A stretch of DNA of 5,470 nt. Source: Oscillospiraceae bacterium. Its GTDB lineage: Bacteria; Bacillota; Clostridia; Oscillospirales; Oscillospiraceae. The stretch lies in NCBI GenBank assembly GCA_902783825.1, contig CACZSJ010000101.1, positions 1 to 5,470 on the forward strand, read 5' to 3'. A program made the translations under genes and the position numbers. Of this stretch, positions 5,225 to 5,470 are shown piece by piece (the stretch's first letter is position 1; every line of letters begins with the position of its first letter). The notes under the pieces were generated by a model. It was not told the origin of the DNA. It worked only from the letters and a program-made list of their open reading frames with translations, and made no database searches.

Positions 5225-5470
5225 TCACCACTCCAGCTCTTCCACCGGCGTCACCTTCTCGTTGCGCTGGGCGGAGAGAACGGTGCCGCTCTTGACCCGA
5301 ACCACCCGGTCCGCCATGGCGCAGAGGGCCTTGTTGTGGGTGATGAGCACTCCGGTGGTGCCGCTGCTGCGGCAGGTGTCCTGCAGCAGCTTCAAAATCG
5401 CCTTGCCGGTGCTGTAGTCCAGCGCGCCGGTAGGCTCGTCGCACAGCAGGAGCTTGGGGTTTTTGGCCAG
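5225..5470 (-). CDS. ABC transporter ATP-binding protein (MacB/LolD type), C-terminal fragment
   Basis: The gene enters from the right edge and ends with TGA at + strand 5227-5225, leaving 81 residues. The fragment opens with LAKNPKLLLCDEPTGALD, which contains the Walker B strand with catalytic glutamate (LLLCDEP) and the D-loop (GALD). The H-loop histidine follows in VLITHNKALCAMADRVVRVK. THN in place of the more usual THD is common in ATPases paired with large FtsX-type permeases. Walker A and the LSGGQ signature lie beyond the window. The protein is the cytoplasmic ATPase of the transporter whose permease begins 4 nt downstream, probably working as a homodimer on one permease carrying two FtsX units. 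Its promoter is outside the window. Confidence 0.95.
   Translation of the reverse strand: MAKNPKLLLCDEPTGALDYSTGKAILKLLQDTCRSSGTTGVLITHNKALCAMADRVVRVKSGTVLSAQRNEKVTPVEELEW

Noticed and set aside
4597..5295. Plus-strand open frame of 232 codons opposite the permease N-terminal region
   Set aside because: It spans the permease start and the ATPase end antisense, has no recognisable domain, and the two minus-strand genes have clear motifs.
5217..5444. A 75-codon minus-strand open frame ahead of the permease
   Set aside because: It is out of frame with the ATPase, whose true frame (stop at 5225-5227) shows Walker B, D-loop and H-loop. The alternative product is Arg/Gly/His-rich shadow sequence.

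Overview
The window looks like a piece of chromosome from a GC-rich member of the Clostridia (Bacillota), of the kind found among gut Oscillospiraceae/Ruminococcaceae. This is inferred from four things: strong Shine-Dalgarno sites (an exact AGGAGG before one gene), near-consensus SigA-type promoters, a CadC-like ArsR regulator of clostridial style, and a very large FtsX-type permease paired with a MacB-like ATPase whose H-loop reads ITHN. The genus cannot be fixed from the sequence.

Layout, left to right. Positions 2-247 (+) hold the C-terminal end of a gene that may encode an extracellular solute-binding protein. A near-consensus promoter overlapping its stop codon drives hypB (316-984, +), the nickel-binding GTPase of [NiFe]-hydrogenase maturation. 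A 54-bp perfect palindrome with A- and T-tracts (989-1042) follows and should terminate transcription from both sides. All remaining genes lie on the minus strand. Read in their own direction they are the end of an ABC ATPase (5470-5225, cut by the window), a 1105-residue FtsX/MacB-type permease with a roughly 310-residue extracytoplasmic coiled coil (5220-1903), an ArsR/SmtB metal sensor (1833-1429), and a free-standing 87-residue ATP-cone protein (1318-1055) that converges on hypB.

The ATPase and permease are separated by only 4 nt and form one transporter operon. The ArsR gene and the ATP-cone gene each have their own recognisable promoter, with an inverted repeat in or across the -35/-10 spacer that could be an operator. 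hypB also has its own promoter, and an RNA hairpin could hide its ribosome binding site. The window is therefore mostly a run of independently controlled units rather than one pathway. HypB (nickel) and the ArsR protein (soft or divalent metals) share a metal theme, but nothing in the sequence links them firmly.

No stretch over 300 bases lacks a gene. I saw no tRNA, rRNA, CRISPR array, insertion sequence or phage gene. I did not find a clearly new multi-gene system. The points most worth a second look are the lone ATP-cone protein, the orphan metal sensor with two complete metal sites, the coiled-coil permease with 21-bp heptad duplications, and the hairpins at the hypB and permease translation starts.
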